NCBI RefSeq assembly: GCF_036511935.1
Contig: NZ_AP028878.1
Location: 1,178,001-1,242,000 of the forward strand
DNA: 64,000 nucleotides
Source of the DNA: Marinobacter nanhaiticus D15-8W
Lineage (GTDB): Bacteria; Pseudomonadota; Gammaproteobacteria; Pseudomonadales; Oleiphilaceae
Direction of reading: 5' to 3'
Each line of letters opens with the position of its first letter. Within the stretch, counting starts at the first letter, position 1. Shown here piece by piece: positions 55,659 through 64,000 of the stretch. A model generated the notes under the pieces. That model did no database searches. It saw only the letters and a list, made by a program, of their open reading frames with translations, and was not told where the DNA came from. The position numbers and the translations under genes were made by a program.

Positions 55659-55700
55659 GTGCCCGGTTTTTCCGGGCACTTTCCCGAACTTTTTAGTTCG
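55659..55700 (+). terminator. double hairpin terminator after BCCT gene
   Basis: GTGCCCGG-TTTTT-CCGGGCAC, then CGAACT-TTTT-AGTTCG, 37 bases after the stop. The remaining 270 bases to 55971 must hold the stressosome promoter; I could not define it. Confidence 0.75.
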
Positions 55701-55970
55701 TCTGGCAGGTCGTCGTCGCAAGGCGCGCCCTTCAAATGCCTGTTTTTACCACGGTGGCGACGCTTGAGGCCCTCACGAAATAAACATAAGAGATTCTCAT
55801 TTGACGTACCTTCCCTTAATATGCGCCCCTCTTGCTCGAAATTTGTTCGCCTAGAACAGCTGTTATTGCGTGTATTACCGCGTGCCTATTGGTTGCGTAC
55901 GGCTTCGCCGGTACGCGCTTGTTGTATAGCTATGTGCTAAAAAGCTGCTGAATAACCGTCTGGAGACGCT

Positions 55971-56393
55971 ATGCCATCCACCTCGAATTCAACAATGGAA
56001 ATCTATACCCCCGTGACCCTGCTTTGGGATCGTGTCCTGATGCTCCCAATTGTGGGTGTCGTTGATTCCCAGCGTGCGCAGTCCATTATGGAAACGATGC
56101 TTGCCCGCATCGAGGAGACCGAGGCGCGGGTCGTGATTCTCGATATCGAAGGGGTGGAGACGGTCGATACGGCCGTTGCCAATCACTTGATCAAGATTAC
56201 CCAGGCTACCCAATTGATGGGCGCGCGCTGTGTGGTTTCCGGTATTTCTCCGGCTATCGCCCAGACGCTGGTTCAGTTGGGGATTCCTCTAACCGAGATC
56301 GTGACTCGGGCGACACTTCGTGACGCGGTGTATTACGCATTGCAGACGCTGGGGCTCGATATCCGTCAGTCAGCGAATTCACCCCTACGGTAA
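55971..56393 (+). CDS. RsbR-type STAS protein without N-terminal sensor
   Basis: A 140-residue STAS-domain protein of the RsbR type. LDIEGVETVDTAVANHLIKI matches the RsbR core, with Thr67 at the phosphorylated position. ATQLMGARCVVSGISPAIAQT follows as in stressosome scaffolds. Normal RsbR proteins have a globin-like or other sensor domain before this; here only 19 residues precede the STAS, so the input signal must come from elsewhere. First gene of a five-gene cluster; 30 bases before the next. Confidence 0.88.
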   Translation: MPSTSNSTMEIYTPVTLLWDRVLMLPIVGVVDSQRAQSIMETMLARIEETEARVVILDIEGVETVDTAVANHLIKITQATQLMGARCVVSGISPAIAQTLVQLGIPLTEIVTRATLRDAVYYALQTLGLDIRQSANSPLR

Positions 56394-56423
56394 CTTTCGT
56401 GAAGAAAACAGTAGGTCAATAGC

Positions 56424-56960
56424 ATGGAAGCGGAAGCCAATTACCCTCGAGCGGGAATGTACGTCATGGGTAAGTGCCTGATCGTATCGGTTCAGGTTGA
56501 GCTCTATGACGATGTCGTTGTACAGGTTCAGAATGGAATACTGGCGAAAGTGCGTGAATCTCGTCTTCGGGGCGTTCTGCTCGACGTTTCGATGGTCGAA
56601 ATCATGGATGCGCATATCACCCAGTGTCTGAGTGAGACACTCCAGATGGTGGAAATGCTCGGCGCACGTACTGTCATGGTGGGTATAAGGCCTGCCGTGG
56701 CGAGTGCATTGATGGATCTGGATACGCCACCTCTGCATTTGCGTACAGCGGTCACCCTGGAGCAGGGGATGGCGATGCTTGAGCCTTTCATACAGGATAG
56801 TGAGCCCGCGTCGTTGAGCGAGGATGATCCTGTTTCGATCGATGAAGCTGAGGTTGATGCCGACGCCCCTGCCGTCGATGATAGCGTGTCCTTACTGGAT
56901 GACTATACGAGCCAGGCTCTAACCACTCCAACCGACCCGGAAAACACTCGTGGGCGCTGA
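56424..56960 (+). CDS. rsbS: RsbS-type STAS protein with Ala at the phospho-Ser site
   Basis: A 178-residue stressosome scaffold protein. KCLIVSVQVELYDD and MLGARTVMVGIRPAVASAL follow B. subtilis RsbS closely. At the place of the phosphorylated Ser59 (MIDSF) it reads IMDAH, so residue 63 is Ala and cannot be phosphorylated by RsbT there. After the STAS a 60-residue acidic tail (SEDDPVSIDEAEVDADAP) follows, longer than in RsbS. Its end overlaps the kinase gene by 11 bases. Confidence 0.85.
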   Translation: MEAEANYPRAGMYVMGKCLIVSVQVELYDDVVVQVQNGILAKVRESRLRGVLLDVSMVEIMDAHITQCLSETLQMVEMLGARTVMVGIRPAVASALMDLDTPPLHLRTAVTLEQGMAMLEPFIQDSEPASLSEDDPVSIDEAEVDADAPAVDDSVSLLDDYTSQALTTPTDPENTRGR

Positions 56961-57360
56961 CCGTGATATACGCTATGTGGAAATTAATAAAGAAAACGAT
57001 GTCGCCCATGCAGTCTTCGAAGCTCATGACCTTTCTTCCGCCATGGGGTTTCGTCGAACCGACCAGTTTATGATTGCCACTTCCGTGAGCGAATTGGCGC
57101 GCAACGCGTCCCTTCACGGCGGCGGGGGGCGGATAACATTAAGGGCGGTCACTGAGAATGGGCGTACTGGTATAGAGGTGATCGCCGAGGATACGGGATC
57201 AGGTATAGCCGATATCGATAAGGCGTTGCAGGAAGGGTTCAGCACCATCGGCACCCTGGGGCTTGGGCTGCCGGGCGTGAAACGCCTGATGGACGAGTTC
57301 TGTTTCGACGACCAACGAAAACAGGGCACCCGCATTGTGGTGCGTAAGTGGCTCAGATGA
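56950..57360 (+). CDS. rsbT: RsbT-type switch protein kinase
   Basis: A 136-residue GHKL kinase. N box VSELARN (Glu48, Asn52), then EDTGSGIADIDKAL (G1) and GTLGLGLPGVKRLMDEF (G2), nearly the RsbT consensus, so it should bind ATP. In the classic system it phosphorylates RsbR and RsbS, leaves the complex and activates the next partner. Start is GTG at 56950, overlapping rsbS; GGAAAA lies before it. Its stop overlaps the next start by ATGA. Confidence 0.9.
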   Translation: MGADRDIRYVEINKENDVAHAVFEAHDLSSAMGFRRTDQFMIATSVSELARNASLHGGGGRITLRAVTENGRTGIEVIAEDTGSGIADIDKALQEGFSTIGTLGLGLPGVKRLMDEFCFDDQRKQGTRIVVRKWLR

Positions 57361-57947
57361 CCCTGCATTTGGATTATGCGTTGGCGACGCAATCTCACAT
57401 CGATGAGGACGCCGATGTTTGTGGGGATACCGGGTTAATAAAAAACACTGATGAAGGGGTATTCCTCGCGCTCATCGATGGGCTGGGTCACGGGCCTGAT
57501 GCAGACGAAATCGCGCGTCAGGCGCGGTCATACCTCGAGCATGCGTATCGAAAGGCCAGCCTGGTCGATATCATCCAGGGTTTGCACCAAAGCCTTCGCA
57601 GGACCAAGGGGGCCGTGGTGGCTCTCTGTCGAATCAATACGTCCTCTGGTGAGCTGAATTATGCCGGCGTGGGGAATATCAGCGCCAAGCTCTACGCGCC
57701 GAACCCCATTACGTTCGTTCCTCGGGAAGGCATTGTTGGAGACGTCATGAGCAGCCCGCGTGAAGAAACACTCATTCTTTCCCCGGGCATGGTTCTGATT
57801 TTACACAGCGATGGTTTACCGGCACACAAGGATTTTAGCGGGGCGTTGTCTAGCGAGCGCTCGGCTCAGGCGATCGCCGAAGGTCTTTTGTTTGAGTATG
57901 GCAAGGACGACGACGATGTCAGCTGTATCGTAGTCAAGGTGGACTGA
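57357..57947 (+). CDS. RsbX/SpoIIE-type PP2C phosphatase
   Basis: A 196-residue PPM phosphatase. It has the metal residues of this branch in DEDADVCGDTG and FLALIDGLGHGPDAD, then GVGNISAKLY, SPGMVLILHSDGLPAH and the end DDDVSCIVVK. In the stressosome RsbX resets the scaffold by removing phosphates. The ATG at 57357 overlaps the kinase stop (ATGA); a GTG nine bases upstream is possible. The next gene starts at the base after its stop. Confidence 0.9.
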   Translation: MTLHLDYALATQSHIDEDADVCGDTGLIKNTDEGVFLALIDGLGHGPDADEIARQARSYLEHAYRKASLVDIIQGLHQSLRRTKGAVVALCRINTSSGELNYAGVGNISAKLYAPNPITFVPREGIVGDVMSSPREETLILSPGMVLILHSDGLPAHKDFSGALSSERSAQAIAEGLLFEYGKDDDDVSCIVVKVD

Positions 57948-59867
57948 ATGATTGAATTGGCGACGTTTCCCATAAACAGCTCAGCGGCAATAACCGGCGC
58001 GCGTAATCGCGTACGGTTTCTCGCGGAGGATCTGGAGTTTGATGTCTTCGCATCGACCCGCCTGGCGGCTGTAACCTCCAACCTTTGTCGCAGACTCTAT
58101 AAGCACGGAAACGATGCCAGCCTCACCATCGGCTTTGGTGAATACCACCAGGATTGCAGTCTGCAGCTGATTTTCAGGGGTAGCAGCAATCCATTAAGCC
58201 GCCACGACGCCGGATCCCTCTTCGACGACGCATACCCACTTCGCCTCGAAACTGGTCACCACGGATTTACGGTGATCAAGCGTATACCGAACCGGGCATT
58301 CGATCCGTCGGAACGCTTTATTATCGACCAACGCGAGCGTTTGGTTCGTCTAACGAAGGCAGAATTACTCGAAGAGGTGCAGCAGCGGAACGAGGAACTT
58401 ACCGCCTTGCTCGACGAGGTGAAACAGCAATCCGAACGGGAAAAAGAGCTCGCGGCTGCTGCGGCAGTCGCGGAAGTGGAACGTCGCGAGGCCCGCGAAC
58501 TGGAAAAGGCCTACCGCAAATTGGCCAAGGCCCACGAGCATGAGCATCGGCTCGCCAACTACGATGCGGTCACGGGCCTGCCTAACCGGACCTGCTTCGA
58601 GGATCGGTTGACCCAGGCTATAGAACGAGCCGAACGTGAACCGCAAAACCTGGCGGTCATGTTCCTGGATCTCGACCACTTCAAGAATGTGAACGACACG
58701 GTCGGTCACGCAGAAGGGGACCAGCTGTTGCGCGAAGTAGCTGAGCGGCTGCTGGGATGCGTTCGCAAGAGCGATACCGTGGCCCGCCTGGGCGGTGACG
58801 AGTTCACACTGGCCCTTATGAACATCGCCCATCCCGAAGTGGCCGCCGAGGTGGCGCGCAGTATCCTGCAGAGCATCTCGCAGCCGTTTGTCCTTGGAGG
58901 GCGCGAATTCTATATCGGCAGCAGCATTGGTATCGCCGTTTATCCGGACGATGGCGACACCGTTGATCTCCTGTTGCGCAATGCCGACACGGCCATGTAT
59001 GAAGTCAAGAAGCTGGGCCGCAATAACCACCAATTCTACTCCCCAGAGATGAACAGCCAGGCCAAGGCGAGGCTGGACCTGGAAAATAGTTTGCGCAAGG
59101 CCGTTAAGAACGAGCAACTGAAACTGTACTACCAGCCCCAGCTCGACTGTGCCACGGGTGAAATCGTCTCGATGGAGGCCCTGTTACGCTGGCATCACGA
59201 CGACTACGGCTCGATGCCCCTGGAGCAGTTCATTCCCCTGGCCGAGGAAACCGGTTTGATCGTGGACATCGGGTATTGGGCGGTGCGGGAAGCCTGTCGA
59301 CAAAACAAGGCGTGGCAGGATGCCGGCTATGCGCCAATGCCTGTGGCCGTGAACCTTTCGATGCGTCAGTTCGAGCAGCGTGACCTGGCTGACGACATTA
59401 TGGACATCCTGGACGAAACCGGGCTTGATCCCCGGTGGCTGGAACTGGAACTCACTGAAGGTGTGTTTCTCCATCATGTCGAGAGCGCAAGAGCGATGCT
59501 AGCTTCGCTCAAGAAAGCCGGCGTGATCATCTCAATCGATGATTTCGGGACGGGATATTCGTCGTTGAGCCAGCTCAGGCGACTGCCGATCGATACGATC
59601 AAGGTGGATTGCGCGTTCAGCCAGGGTATCACCGAGGATCCGGACGACGCCGCCATCGTCAGCTCCATTATCGTATTGGCGCATAACCTCAAACTGAATG
59701 TGATTGCCGAGGGGGTCGAGAACGAAGCCCAGTTGGCGTTCCTGCGGGAGCACGGGTGCAACCAGTGGCAGGGCTATCTGTTCAGCAAGGCGCTGCCCCC
59801 TGAAGATTTCGAAGCGCTCTTGCGCGAACGGCATAGCCCTGAGCGGAAAAGCGGCACTGGGGGGTGA
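57948..59867 (+). CDS. degenerate RsbT-like domain fused to GGDEF and EAL
   Basis: A 639-residue cyclic-di-GMP enzyme. Residues 10-125 look like an RsbT/HATPase fold ([18 protein letters not shown]) but the N-box Glu and Asn are Asn45 and Arg49, and the glycine boxes are lost, so ATP binding is unlikely. A coiled coil (130-205) leads to GGDEF (active GGDEF at 282-286, inhibitory site RKSD nine residues before) and EAL from 410 ([42 protein letters not shown]), with all expected catalytic residues present. It starts the base after the phosphatase stop. The fused domain could bind the switch proteins and turn their state into cyclic-di-GMP. Confidence 0.92.
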   Translation: MIELATFPINSSAAITGARNRVRFLAEDLEFDVFASTRLAAVTSNLCRRLYKHGNDASLTIGFGEYHQDCSLQLIFRGSSNPLSRHDAGSLFDDAYPLRLETGHHGFTVIKRIPNRAFDPSERFIIDQRERLVRLTKAELLEEVQQRNEELTALLDEVKQQSEREKELAAAAAVAEVERREARELEKAYRKLAKAHEHEHRLANYDAVTGLPNRTCFEDRLTQAIERAEREPQNLAVMFLDLDHFKNVNDTVGHAEGDQLLREVAERLLGCVRKSDTVARLGGDEFTLALMNIAHPEVAAEVARSILQSISQPFVLGGREFYIGSSIGIAVYPDDGDTVDLLLRNADTAMYEVKKLGRNNHQFYSPEMNSQAKARLDLENSLRKAVKNEQLKLYYQPQLDCATGEIVSMEALLRWHHDDYGSMPLEQFIPLAEETGLIVDIGYWAVREACRQNKAWQDAGYAPMPVAVNLSMRQFEQRDLADDIMDILDETGLDPRWLELELTEGVFLHHVESARAMLASLKKAGVIISIDDFGTGYSSLSQLRRLPIDTIKVDCAFSQGITEDPDDAAIVSSIIVLAHNLKLNVIAEGVENEAQLAFLREHGCNQWQGYLFSKALPPEDFEALLRERHSPERKSGTGG

Positions 59868-59925
59868 GAAGAACCCTACCATCCTTTTTGCTATTATCCG
59901 CCTTCACGTTCTTTCAGGAATGGTT

Positions 59926-60264
59926 ATGTCCCAGCTCCCACCTTGCCCCCAGTGCAGCTCTGAATTTACTTACGAAGACGGCATCCAGCTTGTCTGTCCC
60001 GAATGTGGCCATGAATGGTCGGAAGCCGAGCAGGCCGAAGCAGAGACAGATGCATTGGTTCGCGACGCCAATGGCAATCCGTTGCAGGATGGCGATACGG
60101 TTACGGTCATCAAGGACCTTAAGGTGAAGGGCTCAAGCCTGGTTGTCAAAGTGGGTACCAAGGTCAAGAACATTCGCTTGGTGACTGGGGATCACGACAT
60201 CGATTGCAAGATAGACGGCATCGGCGCCATGAAGCTGAAGTCCGAGTTCGTCAGGAAGGCCTGA
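59926..60264 (+). CDS. yjdM: YjdM/PhnA-type zinc-ribbon protein
   Basis: A 112-residue protein. The N-terminal zinc ribbon is [15 protein letters not shown] with VCPECGHEW, then an SH3-like half with [24 protein letters not shown] and [28 protein letters not shown], the YjdM/PhnA pattern. Its role is unknown despite its old link with phosphonate use. The ATG has CAGGAA upstream. Confidence 0.92.
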   Translation: MSQLPPCPQCSSEFTYEDGIQLVCPECGHEWSEAEQAEAETDALVRDANGNPLQDGDTVTVIKDLKVKGSSLVVKVGTKVKNIRLVTGDHDIDCKIDGIGAMKLKSEFVRKA

Positions 60265-60319
60265 GTCACACCCAAGGACCATCCTTCGATTTTTCAAACC
60301 CGCGAAGTAAGGCGCCGGA

Positions 60320-61156
60320 ATGACTGACAACCCCATCACGCATGAAGCCCAGAAGCATCCGTTTGACCGGAACACGAGCTTGGAGCCGCTGGAAAATGCG
60401 CGGTTTCGGGGAGACTTTCCGCATGCGTATGCCAACATGGTCGGTCCCTACGGCGGTATCACCGCGGCTTTGCTGCTTAAGGCGGTGCTGACGCACCCCG
60501 AACGCCAGGGCGAGCCGGTGGCCATGACGGTCAATTTCGCGGCGCCGATGGCGGAGACTGAGTTCGAGATCGTACCGAAAGTCAGCCGCACCAATCGCTC
60601 GACCCAACACTGGACCCTCGAATTGGTCCAGGATGGAGCCATTGTCGCTACGGCAACCGTATTTCTGGCGATACGCGGCGATTCATGGTCTGGCGCCGAC
60701 GTCACCATGCCCCAGGTCCCTCAGCCCAGCGATATTGAGCCATTGGACACCCAGGGCTATATGAGGTGAATGCAGAACTACCATATGCGACTGGTAGAGG
60801 GTGGGTTCGATCCCACTGGCAATACGGGCGAGCAGGAGAATGCCTTGACACGGCTTTGGGTGCGCGACAACCCTCCGCGTCCGCTGGACTTCCTCTCACT
60901 GGTAGCGATCAGCGACTGTTTCTTCCCCCGGGTCTACATCCGGCGCCAGGAGCGCATGCCCGCAGGTACCGTTTCCATGACCACCTACTTCCATGCCGAC
61001 AGCGATACGCTGGCCCGTTAGGGGGATAGGGAGATCCTGGCCGAAGCTCGCGGAGGCCGATACTACCGGAGGTACTGCGATCAGGACGCGGAGCTCTGGA
61101 GCGCAGATGGCGAGCTCCTGGCGACAACGCACCAGGTACTTTACTTCAAGGGTTAA
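60320..61156 (+). pseudogene. TesB-like acyl-CoA thioesterase broken by two in-frame stops
   Basis: A thioesterase-superfamily gene of 279 codons by homology. All three parts are in one frame. The first (60320-60769) has the hotdog start GDFPHAYANMVGPYGGITAALLLKAV and ends MR-stop; the second (60770-61021) begins MQNYHMRLVEGG and ends LAR-stop; the third runs GDREILAEARGGRYYRRYCDQD to a TAA at 61154. TGA at 60767 fits a lost Trp (TGG) and TAG at 61019 a lost Gln (CAG). Without them the protein is complete, so the damage is recent or a sequence error. Confidence 0.85.
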
Positions 61157-61210
61157 CGCTTGGAAATCAGTCCAGCCCCGGCCGGGGGTGGACGTGAGTA
61201 TCATTTCAGG

Positions 61211-61762
61211 TTACTGGGTCAGCGAAATCTCTCCCGGGTCGATCTGCAGCGCCGACAGCTTGTCCAGCAGAGCGGTTATATTGGCTTTCCCCGAACCTTC
61301 GTTGGCCAAGCGCAGCCGCTTAACGGCAGCAAAGGCGTCGCCAAGGGTCGCTGTGTATTGGGCTGCGATGGTTTCGTCCATCACAACCGCGTTGCCATTC
61401 TCACGGTCGCTAAGGATGTACTTGATGTGGGTGGTAACAGCCATATCGAGGCCAAACATAGGCTGGTCGACCTCGACCATGACCACCTCCAACTGATAGC
61501 GGCCGTTGTCCGAGAGCAGGCCCTGGGCTGTGAGGCTTTCCTTGAGTGCGCCGGAGAAGGCGTCGTCATCTATCTCGGACGTCCAGGCCGGATTAGTTTC
61601 TTCCCCGCCCGAAACTTTCGTCAATCCCATGTTATCGGCCAGGTGCGTGTCGTATTGCTTCAGCGGCCCGTCATACACCATGTTTTCCATTTTTGCACCG
61701 GAAGCGCAGCCGGAGAGATAGGCTAGTGCAGCCAGGATAATTGTGCTCCTTACAGTTAGCAC
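61211..61762 (-). CDS. lipoprotein, unknown
   Basis: A 183-residue predicted lipoprotein. From GTG at 61762 the signal is MLTVRSTIILAALAYLSGC with Cys19 in LSGC. The start was moved from longer in-frame readings because AAAGGAA lies eight bases upstream of this GTG and the signal begins here. The mature part is acidic-to-neutral and resembles DUF4410-like proteins in its pattern (GRYQLEVVMVEVDQP, ATLGDAFAAVKRLRLANEGSG). Function unknown. Confidence 0.7.
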   Translation of the reverse strand: MLTVRSTIILAALAYLSGCASGAKMENMVYDGPLKQYDTHLADNMGLTKVSGGEETNPAWTSEIDDDAFSGALKESLTAQGLLSDNGRYQLEVVMVEVDQPMFGLDMAVTTHIKYILSDRENGNAVVMDETIAAQYTATLGDAFAAVKRLRLANEGSGKANITALLDKLSALQIDPGEISLTQ

Positions 61763-61947
61763 AGCGTGTTCCTTTTTGTTTATGTATGGTTCAAATAGAC
61801 GTCTTTTTTCAAATATGCGTTTAGGCAAAGACAAGAGTACCGACAGGATATTAATCGACATACTGTAGCCTTGCTAGACATGAGTCTGTGCGAAGCTGTA
61901 AAAAGATATGAAAGGTCGTGAACGGAAATCCTCCGGAGAGAGGCGGA

Positions 61948-62853
61948 ATGGACATTCGGCAATTGCAATACCTCATCGCCTTGGACGAGGTCCGCCATTT
62001 CGGCGAGGCCGCGAATCGCTGCCATGTGACCCAGCCGGCGTTATCGATGCGGCTGCGGCAATTGGAAGATGAATTGGGACTAACGTTAGTTTCCCGTGGG
62101 CACCGGTTTGTAGGCTTTACCGAGGAGGGGGAGCGCATCCTGGCGTGGGCCAGGGCAGTGATGGCGGCACACGATGGGTTGCAGGCTGAGGCCTCGGTGT
62201 GTCGCGGGCAACTCGTCGGTACGCTTCGCCTGGGTTTGGTTCCGCTTGCAGGCTTCGAGCCGATGCCGCTGCTGCAAACGTTCGCGCGCGAGCATGCAGA
62301 TGTCCGCTTCGAACTGAAGTCGCTTAGCAGTGAGCAGATCCTGGCGGGTTTGGACAACAATAAGCTGGATGCAGGATTGGCCTACGTCGAAAGTCGCCAC
62401 GAGCGAAAATACCAGTTGCTTGAGGTCGCCGAGACGGGGATGGGGGTGTTGTTCAATCGGAGCCGCTGGTCCTTTGCAGGGTCAAGCCTTGACTGGTCCG
62501 CGCTGGAAAGCCTGCCGTTGGGTGTGTTGAGCAAGGGCATGCACTTCCGGCAGTCCCTCGACCATGGCTTGCGCAGCGCCGGTATCGAACTTAAGCCGTT
62601 GGTGGAAACCGACTCGGTGGAAATCCTCGTTCAGTCCGTCCGTGCCGGTTTGTGCTGCGCCGTTATGCCTTTGGGTGGTGGCCTCGAACAACAGGACGAA
62701 AGCCTGGCGTTACTGCCGATTACGAACAGCCACACGTTAGCCCCACTTTGTCTGGCAACCCGCCGTGGCGCACCGGTGTCGGCTCTGGCGGAAGCGTTGC
62801 TCCAGTTCTTTCGCTCGCAAAATTCAAGTGAATCACGCCCGACCAATAAGTAG
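61948..62853 (+). CDS. LysR-family regulator next to the FdhF-like enzyme
   Basis: A 301-residue LTTR. HTH QYLIALDEVRHFGEAANRCH then TQPALSMRLRQLEDELG at about 5-60; the remaining domain has LRLGLVPLAGFEPMPLLQ and SRGHRF-type elements like the OxyR/CynR branch, but no OxyR Cys pair is seen. The ATG has GAGAGGCGGA upstream. It is 87 bases before the oxidoreductase and likely controls it through a palindrome in between. Confidence 0.85.
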   Translation: MDIRQLQYLIALDEVRHFGEAANRCHVTQPALSMRLRQLEDELGLTLVSRGHRFVGFTEEGERILAWARAVMAAHDGLQAEASVCRGQLVGTLRLGLVPLAGFEPMPLLQTFAREHADVRFELKSLSSEQILAGLDNNKLDAGLAYVESRHERKYQLLEVAETGMGVLFNRSRWSFAGSSLDWSALESLPLGVLSKGMHFRQSLDHGLRSAGIELKPLVETDSVEILVQSVRAGLCCAVMPLGGGLEQQDESLALLPITNSHTLAPLCLATRRGAPVSALAEALLQFFRSQNSSESRPTNK

Positions 62854-62871
62854 ATCTTATCGAAGCATCTT

Positions 62872-62883
62872 TAATCTTGATTA
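62872..62883. promoter_or_regulatory. LysR-type operator candidate
   Basis: TAATC-TT-GATTA, a perfect palindrome, 57 bases before the start of the FdhF/YdeP-like gene and just after the LysR gene. Confidence 0.45.
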
Positions 62884-62940
62884 GACGGTTATGAAGTCGA
62901 GCCGTAACCTGTGGGCTATTTATCCAGCAGGTTTGGTTCA

Positions 62941-64000
62941 TGACGCACGAATCGCTTCCGGAAAAGCAGCAGAAGGCCCAATACGAACCCTATAAGGGGC
63001 CTGCGGCTGGTTGGGGCGCCCTGAAAAGTGTTGCGGCACATTGGCTCGATAGTAAGCAACCGATCAAGAACATCCGCGCGCTTCTAAAGACCAACCAGCA
63101 CGGTGGCTTTGACTGTCCGGGGTGTGCGTGGGGCGACGACCCGAAGGGCGGGCGCATCCAGTTCTGCGAGAACGGTGCCAAGGCGGTCAACTGGGAGGCT
63201 ACCAGGCGCGCGGTGGGGCGTGATTTCTTTGCCACGCACAGTGTCAGCGAATTGCTACAGCGTAGTGATCACTGGCTGGAATACCAGGGGCGACTGATCG
63301 AGCCGATGCGTTATGACCGGGCCACTGACCGCTATCGGCCTATTGGCTGGGACGACGCCTTTGCACTGATTGCGGATCATCTTCACCGCTTGGAGAGTCC
63401 TGGCCAGGCCGAGTTCTACACCTCGGGCCGTGCCAGCAATGAGGCTGCTTTTCTCTACCAGTTGTTCGTACGCGCCTTCGGTACCAACAACTTCCCCGAT
63501 TGCTCCAACATGTGCCATGAGGCCAGCGGCGTAGGTTTATCCCAGACCATCGGTACCGGCAAGGGTACGGTGACTTTTGATGATTTTGCCGAAGCCGACG
63601 CCATCTTTATCTTCGGTCAGAATCCGGGTACGAACCATCCACGCATGCTGGCCCCCCTGAGCGAGGCCGTCCGCCGTGGCGCCCACGTGGTCTGTTTCAA
63701 TCCGCTCAAGGAGCGGGGCCTGCAACGCTTCCAGGATCCCCAAGCCATCCACGACATGCTGAGCAACGGGGCCGAGTCGACGAACACCGCCTACTTCCGG
63801 CCGGCGCTCGGCGGCGATATGGCTGCGGTGCGGGGTATGGTTAAGTGCTTGATCCAATATGACGAACAGGCACGGATGAAATACGAAGCGCCCGTCCTGG
63901 ACTGGGCATTTATCGAACGTCATACCCAAGGGCTTGAGGATTACATCGCGCAGGTCAAGGCAACGCCCTGGTCCCAGATCGAAACTCAAAGCGGGCTGAC
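62941..64000 (+). CDS. FdhF/YdeP-family molybdopterin oxidoreductase, 3' end cut by window
   Basis: The first 353 residues of a formate-dehydrogenase-like enzyme of the YdeP type. GGFDCPGCAWGDDPKGG with FCENGAKAVNWEATRR is the family start, then SNEAAFLYQLFVRAFGTNN and NMCHEASGVGLSQTIGTGKGTVT, FGQNPGTNHPRM and NPLKERGLQRF. The enzyme should bind bis-MGD; substrate and partner are not known. YdeP is linked to acid stress in E. coli. The gene continues past 64000. Confidence 0.9.

Overview
The window looks like a chromosomal stretch of a marine, facultatively anaerobic gammaproteobacterium of the Marinobacter type (inference). The grounds are moderate-to-high GC, FNR/Anr boxes of the form TTGAT-N4-ATCAA, universal stress proteins and a NarK nitrate transporter, sodium- and betaine-type transporters, PEP-CTERM surface proteins behind sigma-54 promoters, and Pseudomonas/Marinobacter-like regulators. 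No rRNA, tRNA, CRISPR array or prophage was seen. The genes cut by the window edges are maeA at the left and an FdhF/YdeP-type molybdoenzyme at the right.

Layout. 1-10.5 kb: malic enzyme, a Met-rich periplasmic protein, an alpha/beta hydrolase, an MFS carrier, then an apparent microaerobic/nitrate block (three Usp-like proteins, a globin, a sodium:solute symporter and a narK broken by one in-frame TGA) carrying four Anr-like boxes. 10.5-15.1 kb: housekeeping genes (SlyD-type FKBP, YfcE-type phosphodiesterase, cold-shock/DUF1294 protein, MscS channel, GT25 glycosyltransferase). 15.1-22.2 kb: a secreted polysaccharide-degrading pair (GH81 beta-1,3-glucanase and GH18 chitinase) next to a REP-associated tyrosine transposase, with four copies of a GGTGTCAG repeat around it. 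22.2-34.1 kb: a VOC protein, a frameshifted membrane protein, a cold-shock protein, a TetR regulator with three operator-like palindromes facing a ridA-SDR pair, an enoyl-CoA hydratase, a PaoABC-like aldehyde oxidoreductase, an anchored coiled-coil protein, a lipoprotein and an MFS carrier. 34.5-38.3 kb: a glycerate block (SdaR/CdaR regulator, GntP-family permease, glycerate kinase). 38.3-41.8 kb: a frameshifted SRPBCC gene, an orphan MerR/SoxR-type promoter, a YebE-like protein, AzoR and a divergent LysR regulator.

42-47.1 kb is a PEP-CTERM island: two tandem THxN-type PEP-CTERM proteins, each with a GG-N10-GC sigma-54 promoter, the exosortase-associated acyltransferase, and a VAO-type flavoprotein. 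47.5-55.6 kb holds lipoproteins, a DUF72 protein, a sorbosone-dehydrogenase-like lipoprotein with a 14-bp tandem array upstream, a DAACS symporter, an outer-membrane barrel and a BCCT transporter. 55.97-59.87 kb is the most unusual part: a tightly packed stressosome-like operon (RsbR-type STAS without a sensor domain, RsbS-type STAS with Ala at the phospho-Ser position, RsbT-type kinase, RsbX-type phosphatase) that ends in a degenerate kinase domain fused to GGDEF and EAL. This suggests that a partner-switching module drives cyclic-di-GMP rather than a sigma factor.

Five genes look inactivated: narK (one TGA), a thioesterase (TGA plus TAG), an SRPBCC gene and a membrane protein (one frameshift each), with a weaker remark on the non-ATPase domain above. 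All three nonsense codons fit single G:C-to-A:T transitions. Whether this is real decay or sequence error cannot be settled here.
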